Source of the DNA: Coriobacteriia bacterium
GTDB lineage: Bacteria; Actinomycetota; Coriobacteriia; Coriobacteriales; UBA8131
DNA length: 41,117 bases
Direction: 5' to 3'
NCBI GenBank assembly: GCA_009776725.1
Contig: WRNE01000013.1
Location: 1 to 41,117 of the forward strand
In this document: piece after piece, positions 16,158 to 24,792 of the stretch
Layout: every line of letters begins with the position of its first letter
Numbering within the stretch: position 1 is the stretch's first letter
The notes under the pieces: model-generated
Databases searched by the model: none
Seen by the model: only the letters and a program-made list of their open reading frames with translations
What the model was told of the DNA's origin: nothing
Program-made: the position numbers and the translations under genes

Positions 16158-17051
16158 TTACAAGTCCTCTTTGATTTTGCGGGGCAAGACGTTCCAAGCC
16201 TTGATCAATACGTCGAACAGGGCAAAAAAGGTCGCCCGGTTGGGCAGGCCTGAGGAGAAAAGCACCTTGAACAGCTCGTAAGGGTTGTCGTCAGCGCCAG
16301 ACTGATAAATCGCATCCTTGACTGCGTCCCATTTGACGTCCACGCCGGTTTGGGCACAAATGGCCTCGTACTCGATCTCCACAAGCTCAGGAGAGACCTC
16401 GAGGGGGCCCAACTCGCTGATCCCGGCACTGGTGATTGCCGTATTCCTGTCTAGCCCGAAGTTCTCTTTGACCAAATCGATGAACTGCATGACCCCGATC
16501 TCGTCAGACTCCCGCACCAAGGACTTCAACTCGTCTGTCGGGTCGGCCTCGACAAAATAGACCCCTGTGCCTGCCGGTTGCCAACGGTCGTTTATCCTCA
16601 CTAGGCGCAACCCGATGGCTCCCCGCAGGCCTGACATCTCGACACTGGCCTGGGGGTCATAGACCTCATATTCGCAAGCCTCGTGGAATGGCTCTAAAAC
16701 CAATATGTCGTTATCGACATCAGTCCCAAGCAGCCAAAAGTCTGTGGAGAAGTGCGAAGCGTCGGCTTCTTTCAGAGCTGCTATTTCTGATGCCTGGAGC
16801 CGTTCGGGGTTGTCGCGAAGGTACTCTGCAAGAGGGCTGAGGCCGTTTGGCAGGAGGTAGTCAAAGACAAACCACTCATTGAGCAAGCCTATCAAGCGGT
16901 CGAACTCGTCTTCAGACAGGTCGTCCCGAGGGTCCACATAGTCGAAGAACTCGTCAGTCGCAACTTCGGAGATGCTTGGATTGTGGCTTAGATAGTAATC
17001 GATGACTGCCCCGAGCCGTTCCTGCAGCGATTTGTTAGACTGTTCTGTCAT
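16158..17051 (-). CDS. Protein of unknown function, longer paralogue of its downstream neighbour
   Basis: A 297-residue soluble acidic protein. Residues about 60-110 contain NEWFVFDYLLPNGLSPLAEYL, and about 120-190 contain STDFWLLGTDVDNDILVLEPF and GLRLVRINDRWQPAGTGVYF; both blocks recur in the next gene. It has an additional C-terminal helical region of about 80 residues (residues 215-297, VSPELVEIEYEAICAQ onward), absent from the paralogue. The ATG at 17051 follows GGGAGG by 6 bases. The pattern of a short helical domain with DYxLPxG and then a small beta domain is seen in some poorly studied SEC-C/plasmid-ORF families, but I cannot make a firm match. Confidence 0.75.
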   Translation of the reverse strand: MTEQSNKSLQERLGAVIDYYLSHNPSISEVATDEFFDYVDPRDDLSEDEFDRLIGLLNEWFVFDYLLPNGLSPLAEYLRDNPERLQASEIAALKEADASHFSTDFWLLGTDVDNDILVLEPFHEACEYEVYDPQASVEMSGLRGAIGLRLVRINDRWQPAGTGVYFVEADPTDELKSLVRESDEIGVMQFIDLVKENFGLDRNTAITSAGISELGPLEVSPELVEIEYEAICAQTGVDVKWDAVKDAIYQSGADDNPYELFKVLFSSGLPNRATFFALFDVLIKAWNVLPRKIKEDL

Positions 17052-17118
17052 GTTGCCTCCCAGCGGATTGCCTGCCAAGCATTCGGACCGAGCATGAATG
17101 CTTTTGTTTTGATGAAAT

Positions 17119-17138
17119 GTAACAGATATTATTGTTAC
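17119..17138. promoter_or_regulatory. Inverted repeat, possible operator
   Basis: GTAACA (17119-17124) and TGTTAC (17133-17138) flank an AT-only centre, forming a 20-base near-palindrome in the divergent region between the 16158-17051 gene and the Cho-like gene. A second inverted repeat, AAGCATTC/GAATGCTT, lies at 17077-17103. No regulator is assigned. Confidence 0.25.
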
Positions 17139-17250
17139 TTACTACTGTCAGAAATGATAATCAGGCCTTGACTATCGTAAAATGTAGCATCGATGGTGTT
17201 TTTTATAAGGCCTAAGGTATGACCCTTAAGGCCATATAGATAGGTAGACT

Positions 17251-18351
17251 ATGCCCCAACCAGAGCCAATTAAAGAAAGCAAGCATGCCAGGCCTCAAAT
17301 CGGCAGGATCGATGAGGGTGTCATGTCTTTGGTGAGGTCGGCACCAAAGGAGCCTGGCTGTTACCTGTATCTCGACAACAAGGGAAATGTCTTATATGTG
17401 GGCAAAGCGAAGAACCTTGCGAAAAGAGTGCGTTCGTATTTTACCCCCCAGGCCCTGGCAAACGACCAAATCAACGAGATGGCCTACCGTATCGCCAGTA
17501 TCGAATACGAGACGACAAACAGTGAGCTTGACGCGTTGATCCGGGAGTACTTCCTGATCAAGCAATACAAGCCCTGGTACAACTCAAAACTGAAGTCTGA
17601 CAAGGCCCACCCCTATTTACGGGTGTCTATAAACGACCCCATACCCTCGCTCTCACCGGTCATGAATCCTGAAAACGACGACGCCTTGTACTTCGACCAT
17701 TTCTACAGCCAGGAAGACATCAGGCAGGTCTTGGTCCTTTTCTGCAAGGTCTGGGGGCTTGCCCAGTGTGGTTCAAGGGCTTTCAACAACATCAAAAGCC
17801 CCTGCCTTTACCACTCCTTATACTCCTGTATGGCGCCTTGCAGCGGTAACCTTGACGTTTCGGAATACCGTTTGCACCTGATGGAGGCGATAAGCCTGTT
17901 CGATGGCTGCCTGCCAGACCGCTTTCATGAGCTAACAGTAAGAATGCAAGATGCGGCAAGGCAAGAGAAGTTCGAAGAGGCCGCTGGCATCAGGGATATC
18001 CTGCTGAAGCTGGCAAGCGTCAAGGACCGCCGATGGCAGCGTTTCCATGTGCCGGCCAAAGGCTCGACCCTTGTTTTGATTCGTCCCTACCGGGCTAGAG
18101 AGTTTACTCTGTTCTATCTTAAGGAAGGCAGAATAGCCCTTCGCCAGGATTTTCTACGTCCGCCGGACGATTCTGATATCGACGCCTTGATCGAAGCGTT
18201 GGCTGGGCCTGATGAGGTGCCTTATGACGATTGGCTGGTGGACTGCCTGCTCGAGATCGGTGCTGATAAACGTTTCATAGTGCTTGACGATGAGTCGGAG
18301 ATAAGGCAAAGCGTTATATCAGCCATAGACGGCTACCTGGCTCAGGGTTAG
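17251..18351 (+). CDS. Cho-like excision endonuclease (UvrC N-terminal half homologue)
   Basis: A 366-residue nuclease homologous to the 3'-incision half of UvrC. The GIY-YIG domain starts at GCYLYL (36-41) with YVGKAKNLAKRV (49-60) and the metal-binding Glu near residue 99 (REYFLIKQYKPWYN). Four cysteines in the spacing Cx11Cx7Cx3C (LAQC...SPC...YSC..APC) match the iron-sulfur site of UvrC. A UVR helical pair follows (DAARQEKFEEAAGIRD). It lacks the UvrC C-terminal RNase H-like nuclease and HhH domains, and is similar in concept to Cho. Cho works with UvrAB on bulky DNA lesions. A weak AGGT site precedes the ATG at 17251. It faces an SRAP gene that also handles DNA damage. Confidence 0.87.
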   Translation: MPQPEPIKESKHARPQIGRIDEGVMSLVRSAPKEPGCYLYLDNKGNVLYVGKAKNLAKRVRSYFTPQALANDQINEMAYRIASIEYETTNSELDALIREYFLIKQYKPWYNSKLKSDKAHPYLRVSINDPIPSLSPVMNPENDDALYFDHFYSQEDIRQVLVLFCKVWGLAQCGSRAFNNIKSPCLYHSLYSCMAPCSGNLDVSEYRLHLMEAISLFDGCLPDRFHELTVRMQDAARQEKFEEAAGIRDILLKLASVKDRRWQRFHVPAKGSTLVLIRPYRAREFTLFYLKEGRIALRQDFLRPPDDSDIDALIEALAGPDEVPYDDWLVDCLLEIGADKRFIVLDDESEIRQSVISAIDGYLAQG

Positions 18352-18394
18352 AGGCACGCCAAAGAAGCTGCATTAGAGCGGCTTAGACTGCATT

Positions 18395-19006
18395 TTACGA
18401 CGCCAGCTCGAACTGTAAGTCACTTAAGGCATAATCAGCCGCTGACATGCCCTCCAGCAGCCATTGTGAGGCATGTTGGCCGTCAAATACCACTGGCATC
18501 CGGTCATGAATACCGGCAATGCTTTCCGCAGCCGGTTTGGTCAGGATAACAAAACGTGGCAGGTTCACCTGGTCGTCTATTGCCCTTTCCAGCCGGTAGC
18601 AGCCTGCAAGATAGACCGGGGCGTCATGGTGAATCTGGTACTTGTCTTTTAGGCTTGACCCTAAATGCTTCTTCCACTCGTAATACCCACTGGCTGGAAC
18701 CAGGCATCTTTGTTCCAAGACCGCTTTGCGAAAAGTCGGTTTCTCCAAAACCGTCTCACTGCGGGCGTTGATTATTGGCTGTGCCGACCTTTTGCCGCCT
18801 TGGTTGAACCCGCTAAACCCCCATCGCATCACTTCGATCCGGTCTGACGCTGTCTTCACTGGAACGACATTGGTTGGGAATATCTCGCCTTCGAACTTGA
18901 TTTGAAGTTGCTTGTACTCTTCATGATCCGTCATGATGCGTAAAATCTCGTCAGCGATCTCTTTTAGAGCAGCATCGCTGATCTCAATATAGTACCTGCC
19001 ACACAT
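18395..19006 (-). CDS. SRAP-domain protein (YedK/HMCES-type abasic-site DNA-protein crosslinker)
   Basis: A 203-residue SRAP protein. After removal of Met1, the catalytic C2 (MCGRYY) becomes N-terminal and forms a thiazolidine crosslink with abasic sites in single-stranded DNA. The supporting residues N80 (INARSET), E110 (GYYEW) and H167 (GIHDRMP) are present. The start must be the ATG at 19006, because only this puts Cys at position 2, and GGGGAG lies 5 bases upstream; longer forms would block the active site. It is 43 bases from the end of the Cho-like nuclease gene and convergent with it. Confidence 0.93.
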   Translation of the reverse strand: MCGRYYIEISDAALKEIADEILRIMTDHEEYKQLQIKFEGEIFPTNVVPVKTASDRIEVMRWGFSGFNQGGKRSAQPIINARSETVLEKPTFRKAVLEQRCLVPASGYYEWKKHLGSSLKDKYQIHHDAPVYLAGCYRLERAIDDQVNLPRFVILTKPAAESIAGIHDRMPVVFDGQHASQWLLEGMSAADYALSDLQFELAS

Positions 19007-19374
19007 CGTCGCTCCCCTCTTAGACAGCCTGCCGTCAAGGCCATTTTGCCAGAGCACTGCTCATGTCAATTGACCGCTTCGATTGTAGCACGCTGTACTC
19101 AACAGCCTAGCCCAAAGTGCTCGTGTACTGCACTGGCTGTCTCTGGCCCAAGGGTGTTTTTTCTTTATGACTCCTATTTGAGATGTATAAGCCAAGTAAC
19201 ATTTTTAATAAAGAGCTTCTTTTCGGTAAACTTCCGTTGACAGAATGGTGTCAGGCAATGTAATCTTCATTGGACAAGAGTCCCTATATGCACTATTAAA
19301 GCACCAAGGGGGTGATGGTATAAGGTATTAAGTTCTAATATTATTTTTTTATCATATTAAAATTAGGAGATTAC
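19007..19374. other. Divergent promoter region between the SRAP and transporter genes
   Basis: The region contains a TACAAT box for the SRAP gene on the minus strand (19087-19082), without a good -35. On the plus strand it has a TTGACA element and an AT-rich leader before the transporter. A small inverted repeat AGTGC/GCACT sits at 19116-19134. No open reading frame with a ribosome-binding site is seen. Confidence 0.4.
19237..19266 (+). promoter_or_regulatory. Possible promoter of the GPH transporter gene
   Basis: TTGACA (19237-19242) is followed after 18 bases by TAATCT (19261-19266). This would give a leader of about 100 bases with the AGGAG site at its end. The -10 is a poor match, so confidence is low. 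Confidence 0.35.
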
Positions 19375-20805
19375 ATGTCAAGTAACGCTGTACCAGTTGT
19401 CGAACAAAAATCGACACTGCCCAGGCAAATACCCTGGGTCTATGCAATTTACTCGTTTCTAAGCTCGTTTGGGACGACAATGCCGTTGACCTTCCTTGTC
19501 TTTTTCATCACCGAGTACACAGGGGTCTCACCAATAACGATGGCTACTGTCTACTCAGTCGCCCGTATTGCCGATCTGATTGTGTCTTTGTTCTCTGGAG
19601 CAGTCATCCAGAGGCAAAAACGAGTCAGGCCATGGTTGATAATCATCCCGCTGATTTCGGGACTGGGCGGTGTGGTAAGTTTTAGCAACCCAAATATCGC
19701 TTTGGCCCCAAAACTGGTTATTCTGATTATCGGTTATTGCTGCATCCACTTCCCAATGAATTTCAGCACTGTCGTCGGAAACACTATTCTGATGAAAATC
19801 GCCGGTGCCAACCCGGCCAACCGGGTGGCTATCACCCAAATGCAGCTAAGGGGCATGAGTGCTGCTAGAATCGGTATATCGGCAATATCGATGCCTTTGA
19901 TCCTTTTCTTCTTGAACATAGGATTACCTGGGTATTTCTATGTCGCTATTATCTACTTTATCGTATTTATGATAGCTAACTATATGCTTTATGTCATTAG
20001 CGCACCATATGAGCCAAAAGATGCCGAGGCTAGTGTAGTTAACGCCCAGAGGGTGTCAATTGGCCAAATGTATAAAGCGGCTGGCAGCAACAAGGCTATC
20101 CTAGTCTTGCTTTTCAGTGCGATCAGTGTCGGTATAGCTGGACAAGTCTTTGGTACCGGTGTCATGTATTACTATAACTATTCCATTGGCGACGTCAGCT
20201 ACCAGGCCTTGGCTGGTACGATTGCTGGTTTTGTAGCCCTTGGTACAGCGATTATCTGCCCACCGATAGCACGCAGGCTGGGGAAGAAGAACTCGTCCGT
20301 GTTCATGTATTGTTGGGTTTCTTTGATCTATGTTGTGATTATGTTGTTTGGCGATGGCAATGTCTGGCTCTATATCATTGCTACAAGCGTTATGTCTTTA
20401 GGTACATCAATTTCTGGCACCTGGGGCATCAACCTTTGGTTGGATGCCGCAGAAGTGCAGCTTTATGAGACCGGTGTCGACAACCGGCCCTTCTTAATGT
20501 CTTTGAACAATATCCCGATCAAACTGGGCTTCATCGCATCCGGGCCTATTTTTGCCTACATTCTGGAAAGCTCCGGTTATGTTGCCAATCCAGGAGGCCT
20601 CTCGACAATGGCCGATACCGGCTGGTTCGTTACGATCTGGATCGGCATCACTTTGGCGCTTTATATCGTCGCTGCCTTAGTCTTCACCCTCGGGTACAGG
20701 ATTAAGGACGACTATGCAGCCGAATGCGCTGCTGAAAACGCCGAGAGGGCGGCAGCGGCGGCGGCTGAGGCAGCAGCGGCGGCACCAGGGTCGACAAAAG
20801 CTTAA
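19375..20805 (+). CDS. GPH-family (MFS) sugar:cation symporter-like transporter
   Basis: A 476-residue integral membrane protein with about 12 hydrophobic helices. The N-terminal helix pair followed by ARIADLIVSLFSGAVIQRQKRVRPWL matches the conserved D and RPW of the glycoside-pentoside-hexuronide (MelB) family, which moves sugars or other solutes with a cation. The substrate is not clear. The start follows TAGGAG by 7 bases. The C-terminal 30 residues are a soluble, almost pure Ala/Glu tail (low-complexity GCG repeats). A strong terminator follows directly. It stands alone, with no glycosidase or regulator next to it, so a substrate cannot be inferred from context. Confidence 0.85.
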   Translation: MSSNAVPVVEQKSTLPRQIPWVYAIYSFLSSFGTTMPLTFLVFFITEYTGVSPITMATVYSVARIADLIVSLFSGAVIQRQKRVRPWLIIIPLISGLGGVVSFSNPNIALAPKLVILIIGYCCIHFPMNFSTVVGNTILMKIAGANPANRVAITQMQLRGMSAARIGISAISMPLILFFLNIGLPGYFYVAIIYFIVFMIANYMLYVISAPYEPKDAEASVVNAQRVSIGQMYKAAGSNKAILVLLFSAISVGIAGQVFGTGVMYYYNYSIGDVSYQALAGTIAGFVALGTAIICPPIARRLGKKNSSVFMYCWVSLIYVVIMLFGDGNVWLYIIATSVMSLGTSISGTWGINLWLDAAEVQLYETGVDNRPFLMSLNNIPIKLGFIASGPIFAYILESSGYVANPGGLSTMADTGWFVTIWIGITLALYIVAALVFTLGYRIKDDYAAECAAENAERAAAAAAEAAAAAPGSTKA

Positions 20806-20838
20806 AAAACCGAACCTCGAGACAAAGCCTTTTACTAA

Positions 20839-20868
20839 AAAGCTCCGTCTAACAGCGGGGCTTTTTTT
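20839..20868 (+). terminator. Rho-independent terminator after the transporter gene
   Basis: AAAGCTCCG (20839-20847) pairs with CGGGGCTTT (20856-20864) with one G-U pair, followed by seven T at 20862-20868. The stop codon of the opposing yacP gene (20867-20869) lies in the T-run, so the two genes meet tail to tail with no spacer. Confidence 0.92.
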
Positions 20869-21397
20869 ATCCAAAGCGGTCTTTTAGCTCTTTAAGCACT
20901 TCAGGGGGCAGTCGCTCGCCAAGGGTGTTCTTTCCAGGAGACTGCTTGTTATAAGGCTCCATCTCGGACTCCAAGGCTTTCAACTCCTCGTAGAAGCCTT
21001 TCGCCGACATCCGTCTGACCTGGCTGTCCAGCACTGTCCACTGGGTGGTTGCATCGGACGTAACGACTAGGACCTCGACTCTCTTGGCAGCAGCTTGTTT
21101 CGCCCGCTCTTCGATCACGGTGTCTGCTGTCACTCCGGCTGGGGAGAAGACCACTTCGACCCCGCCGATGTTGCTGGGCTGGCCGTCCGAAAACCGGTTC
21201 CCCCCGCCATCGAAGACAACCAGGGCATGGTACTCATGGCCGGCAAAGACACCGACATCGTTGATCAGCGCCTCTCGGGCGGCGTTGAACGCCTCGTCGC
21301 CATAGTCGGGCATCAGCGAGCGCAAGCCCTCGTAATGGCTGCCGGAGCGTAGGACGTTATACCCGTCGACAATCAATAGTTTCTTTTGTTCAGGCAT
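20867..21397 (-). CDS. yacP: NYN-domain ribonuclease (YacP/Rae1-like)
   Basis: A 176-residue PIN-like NYN nuclease of the YacP family. Metal-binding acidic residues are in LLIVDGYNVL (about 8-17), VVFDGGGN and VVTSDATTQ. In Bacillus subtilis the homologue Rae1 cleaves mRNA in the ribosome A-site, and it too follows rlmB and cysS. The ATG at 21397 is 4 bases after the rlmB stop codon and has no good ribosome-binding site, so translation is coupled to rlmB. Upstream in-frame starts overlap rlmB and are less likely. Confidence 0.88.
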   Translation of the reverse strand: MPEQKKLLIVDGYNVLRSGSHYEGLRSLMPDYGDEAFNAAREALINDVGVFAGHEYHALVVFDGGGNRFSDGQPSNIGGVEVVFSPAGVTADTVIEERAKQAAAKRVEVLVVTSDATTQWTVLDSQVRRMSAKGFYEELKALESEMEPYNKQSPGKNTLGERLPPEVLKELKDRFG

Positions 21398-21401
21398 TAT
21401 G

Positions 21402-21965
21402 CTAGCCAGACTCGCTAACGACTCGCCGACGCCATTCGTACATGATAGCTGTAGCTGCCTGGGCAACATTTAAAGACTGGGTGAAACCGTATTGTGGCAG
21501 CTTGAACTCAAAGTCGCACTGCTCTCGGACCAATCGGGACAAGCCTTTGTCCTCTGACCCCAAGACCAGCACGATACGCCCCTCTAAAGGTGCCGACCAG
21601 ACATCCATGCTGGCATGTTCGGTAGCACCAGCAATCCAAAAGCCCTCTTCCTTCAATTGCCGGACTGCATGGTGGATGTTCGTCTCCCGGGCGACCCTGA
21701 TGTATTCGATTGCCCCTGCCGATGTCCGGTAGACCGTCTCGTTGACCTGGGCAGCCCTTTTATTGGGGATAAGGACGCCGGTTGCCCCCACTACTTCGGC
21801 GCTACGGATAATAGCCCCGAAGTTGCCTACGTCGGTAATATGGTCGAGGGCGACGATCAGGGCGTTCTTCTTGTTACGGCTGGAAGCGACCAAGTCGAAT
21901 AGTGTCGCATACTGGTATTGGTAGGCATCATTGATGTTCTTGCTTTGGGCACGCCAGTCACTCAT
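21402..21965 (-). CDS. rlmB: TrmH/SpoU-family rRNA 2'-O-methyltransferase (RlmB-like, short form)
   Basis: A 187-residue knotted (SPOUT) methyltransferase. Motif 1 is DVGNFGAIIRSAE (45-57), motif 2 LGSEDKGLSR (135-144) and motif 3 LPQYGFTQSLNVAQAA (156-171). E. coli RlmB, which methylates G2251 of 23S rRNA, is about 243 residues because it has an N-terminal L30e-like RNA-binding domain; here only about 30 residues precede the catalytic domain. The start ATG at 21965 overlaps the cysS stop by 8 bases. Family context (cysS-rlmB-yacP) supports RlmB, though the exact nucleoside target is not proven. Confidence 0.87.
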   Translation of the reverse strand: MSDWRAQSKNINDAYQYQYATLFDLVASSRNKKNALIVALDHITDVGNFGAIIRSAEVVGATGVLIPNKRAAQVNETVYRTSAGAIEYIRVARETNIHHAVRQLKEEGFWIAGATEHASMDVWSAPLEGRIVLVLGSEDKGLSRLVREQCDFEFKLPQYGFTQSLNVAQAATAIMYEWRRRVVSESG

Positions 21966-23451
21966 CTTCGTCCAACCTCGTATTGAGAAACATTCGAGTC
22001 CCCCTGGGCGTGTCTTCAACAATGATGCCCAAGGCGCTCAAACCGTCCCGGACTGCATCGGCGACCGGCCAGTCTTTGTCTGTCCGGGCCTTTGCCCGCA
22101 GGCCGGCTAAGGCATCCGCTGCCTCGCCGATGTCGTCTCCTTGGTAATCAAGCAAAAGCCTAGCCAAGTCGAGGACTCCATCGGGCAGCCCACTTGTCGC
22201 TTTAGGACTGCTGGCCAAGTCGACCCCTAGCACAGCCAGTAGGTTTCGAATGGTGGCTGCTGCCTGCAAAGCCAGGGCTTGGAGCCTCGAGCTGGCCGTG
22301 CCCGAGGCAAACAACGTGTTTACATGGCTGATCAAGGCAAAGATCGCAGCTATCGCGCCAGCAGTGTTAAAGTCATCGTCCATCTGTTCTTGAAAGCCCG
22401 ACTCGGCTATGGCGATACGCTCTTGTAGCTCTTCGACAGCCCTATCATCGATAACTATATCATCAGAATATACGAGCATATCAAGGTTGCGTAACGAGTT
22501 CTCGACCCGCATCAAGGCTGCCGTAGCCTCGTCAGACCGGTCGCTGGAATAGTCGAAAGGCGACCGGTAGTGGGTCTGGAGCATCAACAGACGCAAGGCC
22601 TGTGGTGAGACCTGACCCAAAACATCCTTTAGCAGCAGGTAGTTGCCAGTCGATTTACTCATCTTTTCGTCATTTATCGTCAGCATCCCGCAATGCAGCC
22701 AATAGCGGGCAAAGCCGTCTCCCGCTGCTTTGGATTGGGCAATCTCGTTCTCATGGTGGGGAAATATCAGGTCTTCTCCCCCGCCATGGATATCGAAGCT
22801 TTCGCCCAGATAGCGTCGGCTCATAGCCGAGCACTCAATGTGCCACCCCGGCCGGCCAAGGCCCCATGGAGACTCCCATGCAGGCTCCCCGGCCTTCGCT
22901 GCCTTCCATAAGGCAAAATCCAAGGCGTCGTTCTTGCGCTCGTCCACATCGACACGAAAACCGCTGATCAGATGGTCAATGTTGCGCCTGCTCAACTCTC
23001 CATAGCCTGCATAGGACCGCACTGCAAAGTAAACGTCGTTGTCGACGACATAGGCATGCTGGGACAAGACCAGGCCCTCAATCAGGCTGACCATCGTGGG
23101 GATCTCTTCAGTGGCCTTGGGCCGCACAGTCGGCTCCTTGACGCCAATGGCCTGCATCATTTCGACAAAGGCCTTCGTGTATTTTTGCGCAATATCCTCG
23201 GTAGTGGTTCCTTCTTCGAACGCACGGTTAATTATCTTGTCGTCGACATCGGTGATGTTTTGGACAAACCGCACATTGTAACCCCGGTATTCCAGGTAAC
23301 GGCGTATCACATCAAATGATATAAACGTTCTAGCATTTCCAATGTGGATATGGTTGTAGACAGTCGGGCCACACACATAAAAACCTACCTCGCCTGCTTT
23401 TAAGGGAACAAACTCCTCTTTGCGGCGCGACAATGTGTTATAGATCCTCAT
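21958..23451 (-). CDS. cysS: Cysteinyl-tRNA synthetase
   Basis: A 497-residue class I aminoacyl-tRNA synthetase charging tRNA-Cys. The zinc-binding C27 (YVCGPTVYN) and the HIGH-type motif HIHIGNA (34-40) are at the N-terminus. [10 protein letters not shown] and [13 protein letters not shown] supply the other zinc ligands, and the KMSKS loop is EKMSKSTGN near 268. The DALR domain and C-terminal region follow. The ATG at 23451 follows GGTGG by 6 bases; a TTG one codon upstream is in frame. The gene is 29 bases after ispF and overlaps rlmB, as expected for the conserved cluster. Confidence 0.96.
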   Translation of the reverse strand: MRIYNTLSRRKEEFVPLKAGEVGFYVCGPTVYNHIHIGNARTFISFDVIRRYLEYRGYNVRFVQNITDVDDKIINRAFEEGTTTEDIAQKYTKAFVEMMQAIGVKEPTVRPKATEEIPTMVSLIEGLVLSQHAYVVDNDVYFAVRSYAGYGELSRRNIDHLISGFRVDVDERKNDALDFALWKAAKAGEPAWESPWGLGRPGWHIECSAMSRRYLGESFDIHGGGEDLIFPHHENEIAQSKAAGDGFARYWLHCGMLTINDEKMSKSTGNYLLLKDVLGQVSPQALRLLMLQTHYRSPFDYSSDRSDEATAALMRVENSLRNLDMLVYSDDIVIDDRAVEELQERIAIAESGFQEQMDDDFNTAGAIAAIFALISHVNTLFASGTASSRLQALALQAAATIRNLLAVLGVDLASSPKATSGLPDGVLDLARLLLDYQGDDIGEAADALAGLRAKARTDKDWPVADAVRDGLSALGIIVEDTPRGTRMFLNTRLDEDE

Positions 23452-23480
23452 CAATTCCCACCAATCTTATTAAAACCCGC

Positions 23481-23969
23481 TCAGACCGTCTCTAACAATG
23501 CGACCGCTGTGGCAGCAATCCCTTCAGACCTGCCGATCGCCCCTAGGCCTTCAGTCGTCGTCGCTTTAATGCCGACTGCATCGACACCGAGCCCCAACGC
23601 CTGGGCAAGCCTTGCCCGCATCGCTTCTTTATGTGGAGAAACCCGCGGCTGCTGAGCCGAAACGACACAGTCTACGTCGATTATACGATAACCGGCATCG
23701 CTGACCAGCTTCGCCACCTCGCCTAAAAGCCCAATAGAGTCCGCCCCCAGGTACCTGATGTCATTATCGGGGAAGTACTCGCCGATATCGCCCAGCCGGG
23801 CAGCCCCCAACAAGGCATCGGCTACAGCATGGGTCAAGACATCGGCATCAGAATGACCAGCCAGGCCACGGTCATGGTCGAAAACGACCCCGCCAATGAC
23901 TAATAAGCGGTGGTCTTCGGGCTTGGCAAAAGCATGTACGTCGTACCCTATGCCGATCCTTAGTCCCAT
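23481..23969 (-). CDS. ispF: 2-C-methyl-D-erythritol 2,4-cyclodiphosphate synthase
   Basis: A 162-residue enzyme of the non-mevalonate isoprenoid pathway, making the cyclic diphosphate from CDP-methylerythritol phosphate. Zinc ligands D10 and H12 (GYDVHAF) and H47 (DVLTHAV), plus the GHSDADV loop (38-44), are intact. The start overlaps the end of ispD by 10 bases, so the two are coupled. The IspD product needs IspE before reaching IspF; no ispE is in this window. Confidence 0.96.
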   Translation of the reverse strand: MGLRIGIGYDVHAFAKPEDHRLLVIGGVVFDHDRGLAGHSDADVLTHAVADALLGAARLGDIGEYFPDNDIRYLGADSIGLLGEVAKLVSDAGYRIIDVDCVVSAQQPRVSPHKEAMRARLAQALGLGVDAVGIKATTTEGLGAIGRSEGIAATAVALLETV

Positions 23970-24745
23970 CTTGTGCTTTTATCCAAATCCAAACGGCTCT
24001 GCAGGGCAGCTTGTACCGTTACAGCGTCTTCTGGGACTGTCAGTTTGATATTGTCCCGAGGGCCTTGGACGATGACGACGCGGCCGTCAATCCTTTCCAC
24101 CAACGATGAGTCGTCAGTCCCCACAAAGCCTTCTGCCAATGCTGCGACATGTGCCTCGCGGATTATCTGTGCCCGGAAGATCTGTGGTGTTTGGGCAGCC
24201 CAGAGCAGCGAGCGGTCAGGGGAGCCAAGTATATAACGGTCGTTGACGAGTTTTAGCGTGTCAATCGCCGGGTACCCAATGACAGCCCCGTCGATCTCAA
24301 GGTCGCCTCGCAAGACAGAGATCAGATGGTCGATATAGTCAGGGGTAATCAAAGGGCGTGCCCCATCGTGGATGGCAATGAAGTCGAATTGGTCGTCGAC
24401 GGCACTGATGCCGGAAAACGACGATTCTTGCCTAATCACACCGGAGGGGGCCATTTTGACTGGGGTGACGAAAGAAAAGCCAGCGATTGCCGCTTGATAG
24501 TACTCGTCCAGCCTGTCTTCGGGGGCTACTATGACAATCTGGCCTATTTCAGCCACAGCATCAAAAGCCAAGGCACTCCAGGTCAGTATAGGCTTTCCCA
24601 GAATGCTGAACAGCTGCTTGCCGCCTTCGTGCAAAAAGCGCTCGCCGTTGCCGCCAGCCACTATGACTACAGCTGAACTTGGCTGGTCAGCAAGCCTTCC
24701 CTGTGCTGCTAGCGACGACTCTAGTCTAGGGCTCCCATCAGTCAT
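23960..24745 (-). CDS. ispD: 2-C-methyl-D-erythritol 4-phosphate cytidylyltransferase
   Basis: A 261-residue nucleotidyltransferase that makes CDP-methylerythritol in the MEP isoprenoid pathway. The CTP-binding loop VIVAGGNGERF (28-38) is followed by KQLFSILGKPIL, the family motif IAIHDGARPLI and WAAQTPQIF. About 25 residues precede the usual domain start. AGGAG lies 9 bases before the ATG at 24745. It heads the ispD-ispF-cysS-rlmB-yacP run, 47 bases after the DUF2510 gene. Confidence 0.95.
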   Translation of the reverse strand: MTDGSPRLESSLAAQGRLADQPSSAVVIVAGGNGERFLHEGGKQLFSILGKPILTWSALAFDAVAEIGQIVIVAPEDRLDEYYQAAIAGFSFVTPVKMAPSGVIRQESSFSGISAVDDQFDFIAIHDGARPLITPDYIDHLISVLRGDLEIDGAVIGYPAIDTLKLVNDRYILGSPDRSLLWAAQTPQIFRAQIIREAHVAALAEGFVGTDDSSLVERIDGRVVIVQGPRDNIKLTVPEDAVTVQAALQSRLDLDKSTRWD

Positions 24746-24792
24746 GCATCAGATCTCCTGCAAGGGCTTTTAAAAAACCACCTGCCTGCCCG

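Noticed and set aside
18395..19057. Longer SRAP start at 19057
   Set aside because: It would add 17 residues before the catalytic Cys2 and block its N-terminal amine; the GGGGAG site supports 19006.
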